Assembly (NCBI GenBank): GCA_003248315.1
Contig: QKWM01000002.1
Location: forward strand, 186,001-250,000
Length of the DNA stretch: 64,000 nt
Direction of reading: 5' to 3'
Origin: Streptomyces sp. SW4
GTDB lineage: Bacteria > Actinomycetota > Actinomycetes > Streptomycetales > Streptomycetaceae
Position 1 is the first letter of the stretch. Each line of letters begins with the position of its first letter. The translations under genes were made by a program, and so were the position numbers. This document shows positions 61,537 to 64,000 of the stretch, piece by piece. The notes beneath the pieces are model-generated. The model worked only from the letters and a program-made list of their open reading frames with translations. It was not told the DNA's origin and did not search any database.

Positions 61537-62538
61537 TCAGCCGTGCTGCGGCAGCAGTTGCAGGGCCTGTTCGACGGTGAGGCGGTTGTCGCGCACGGCG
61601 GCGAGCAGCGCGTCGAGTTCGGCGGTGCTCACTGCCCCGCCGGCCGCCCCGCCCGCGGTGGCCGGTGCCCCGCCGGCGGCCGGCTCGGCGGTGCCGGTGC
61701 GGGCGGCGATGTGGGCGGCGAGGGCCTCCAGGCTCGGGTGGTCGTAGAGCACGCCGGCCTTCTCCTTCAGGCCGTAGGCGTTGTTGACGAACGCCACGAA
61801 CTCGGCGCCGAGGATGGAGTCCAGGCCCAGGCTGTTGAAGCTGGCGGCGGTGTCGATGTCGTGGATGTCGCAGTACAGGGTCTCGGCGAGCTGCTCGCGC
61901 AGGGTGCCGAGCACGGCGGCGACACGGTCGGCACCGGCCGGGGCGGACGGCGCCGGTGCCGGGGCCGGTGCGGGCGCCGGGGCAGCGGCCGCCGGGGCCG
62001 GTGCGGCGGGAGCCGGTGCCGCGGCGGGCGCGGCGGGTGCCGGGGTGGGCACGGCCGGGCCGGGGCGGGCGCCGGGGCGGCAGGTGCCGGGACGGCCTGC
62101 TCGGACACCGGCTTCGCCGGGGCCCCGCCGCCCAGCTGCGCGGCGACGTGCCGGGCGAAGGCGGCCGGCGTCGGGTGGTCGTACAGCTCGGTGGCCTTGA
62201 TGTCGGTGGCGTACCGGGCGTTGACCAGGGCCACGAACTCGACGCTGAGGATGGAGTCGACGCCGAGCGTCTGGAAGGTCTGCTCGGTGTCCAGTTCACC
62301 GGCCTCCATGTAGAGGACTCCGGCGAGCACGTCCCGGACCCCGTCGGCGACCCGGGCGGCGAGCGCGTCGTCGGCGCGGGCGGGAGCGGGCGCGGCGGAT
62401 GCCGCCGGGGCGGCCTGGACGGCCGGGACCGTGCCGGCCGGGACCGTGGTGGCCGGGGCGCCGCCGGTGCGGGCGCCAGTGCCGACGGCGCCGGGGTCGC
62501 CGCGCCCAGCGGCCTCAGGGAGATCTTGCGGTCAGGGG

Positions 62539-62542
<4 letters not shown>
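61537..62542 (-). CDS. Tandem acyl carrier proteins (separate gene or C-terminus of the upstream PKS)
   Basis: About 335 aa with two similar ACPs: QTLGVDSILSVEFVALVN (about 62240) and NSLGLDSILGAEFVAFVN (about 61810), joined by an Ala/Pro linker containing a frame change near 62060. ACP doublets of this kind are the usual sites of beta-branching. The branching marker Trp six residues after the Ser is Phe in both. A start is proposed at ATG 62542, preceded by AGGAGAGG and overlapping a TGA at 62539 (ATGA), as everywhere else in this operon. Alternatively the region is fused to the upstream PKS across a frameshift, since an open frame continues through PKAEPQERPS just before the ATG. A short helical C-terminus ends in QLLPQHG. 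Confidence 0.65.

Positions 62543-64000
<1,458 letters not shown>

Overview
The window looks like chromosomal DNA of a Streptomyces-type actinomycete. GC content is very high, coding regions have strong third-position GC bias, and start codons are GTG, ATG and occasionally TTG. Genes are repeatedly coupled by 4-bp ATGA/GTGA overlaps. SARP regulators and a DUF6059-like small protein, both typical of Streptomyces antibiotic loci, are present. Almost all of the window is specialised metabolism. I saw no tRNA, rRNA, CRISPR array or insertion sequence.

Left part, about 1-25.5 kb, minus-strand operon read right to left: cobalamin-type radical SAM enzyme (25544-23673), stand-alone adenylation enzyme (23676-22070), two unknown proteins (22064-21275 and 21278-21078), a 45-residue peptide resembling a RiPP precursor (20939-20802), an M29-type metallopeptidase-like protein (20726-19638), three NRPS proteins (19612-12564, 12567-6455, 6458-3274) and a CPA2/Kef-type antiporter (3295-1897). 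A flavin monooxygenase cut by the left edge and a 2OG-Fe oxygenase face this operon at the far left. The NRPS set is unusual. Every protein ends in a condensation domain, two begin with a truncated condensation domain, one module keeps only a remnant of its adenylation domain, and there is no thioesterase domain.

Middle, about 25.8-32 kb, plus strand: a VioC/clavaminate-synthase-like oxygenase, an MFS exporter and a CmlA-like metallo-oxygenase, then a SnoaL-like protein, a metallo-beta-lactamase-fold hydrolase (minus) and a DUF6059-like protein. The divergent promoter at 25.55-25.80 kb carries heptamer repeats at 11-bp periodicity, as expected for SARP activators, and two SARP genes lie in the window.

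Right part, about 32-64 kb: an FAD monooxygenase with an ACP, SARP 1, and a plus-strand operon (carrier protein, luciferase-like monooxygenase, type II thioesterase, sarcosine-oxidase-like flavoenzyme, SARP 2). These face a long minus-strand trans-AT PKS/NRPS operon. In transcription order it holds a PKS continuing past the right edge, tandem ACPs, a complete HMG beta-branching cassette (ACP, Cys-to-Ser KS, HMG synthase, ECH1, ECH2), a PKS (KS-KR-ACP-KS-ACP), a Cy-Cy-A(Ser)-PCP-PCP-Ox-KS0-CP hybrid expected to make an oxazole, a free acyltransferase, an Sfp-type PPTase and a flavin reductase. The product is probably a beta-branched, oxazole-containing polyketide-peptide. Whether the left NRPS/peptide operon makes part of the same molecule is open. 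I do not recognise a known compound.

About 35 apparent single-base frameshifts interrupt otherwise intact, motif-complete enzymes, mostly in G/C runs. Most are probably sequence errors, so gene coordinates below span the reconstructed reading and not a single open frame.
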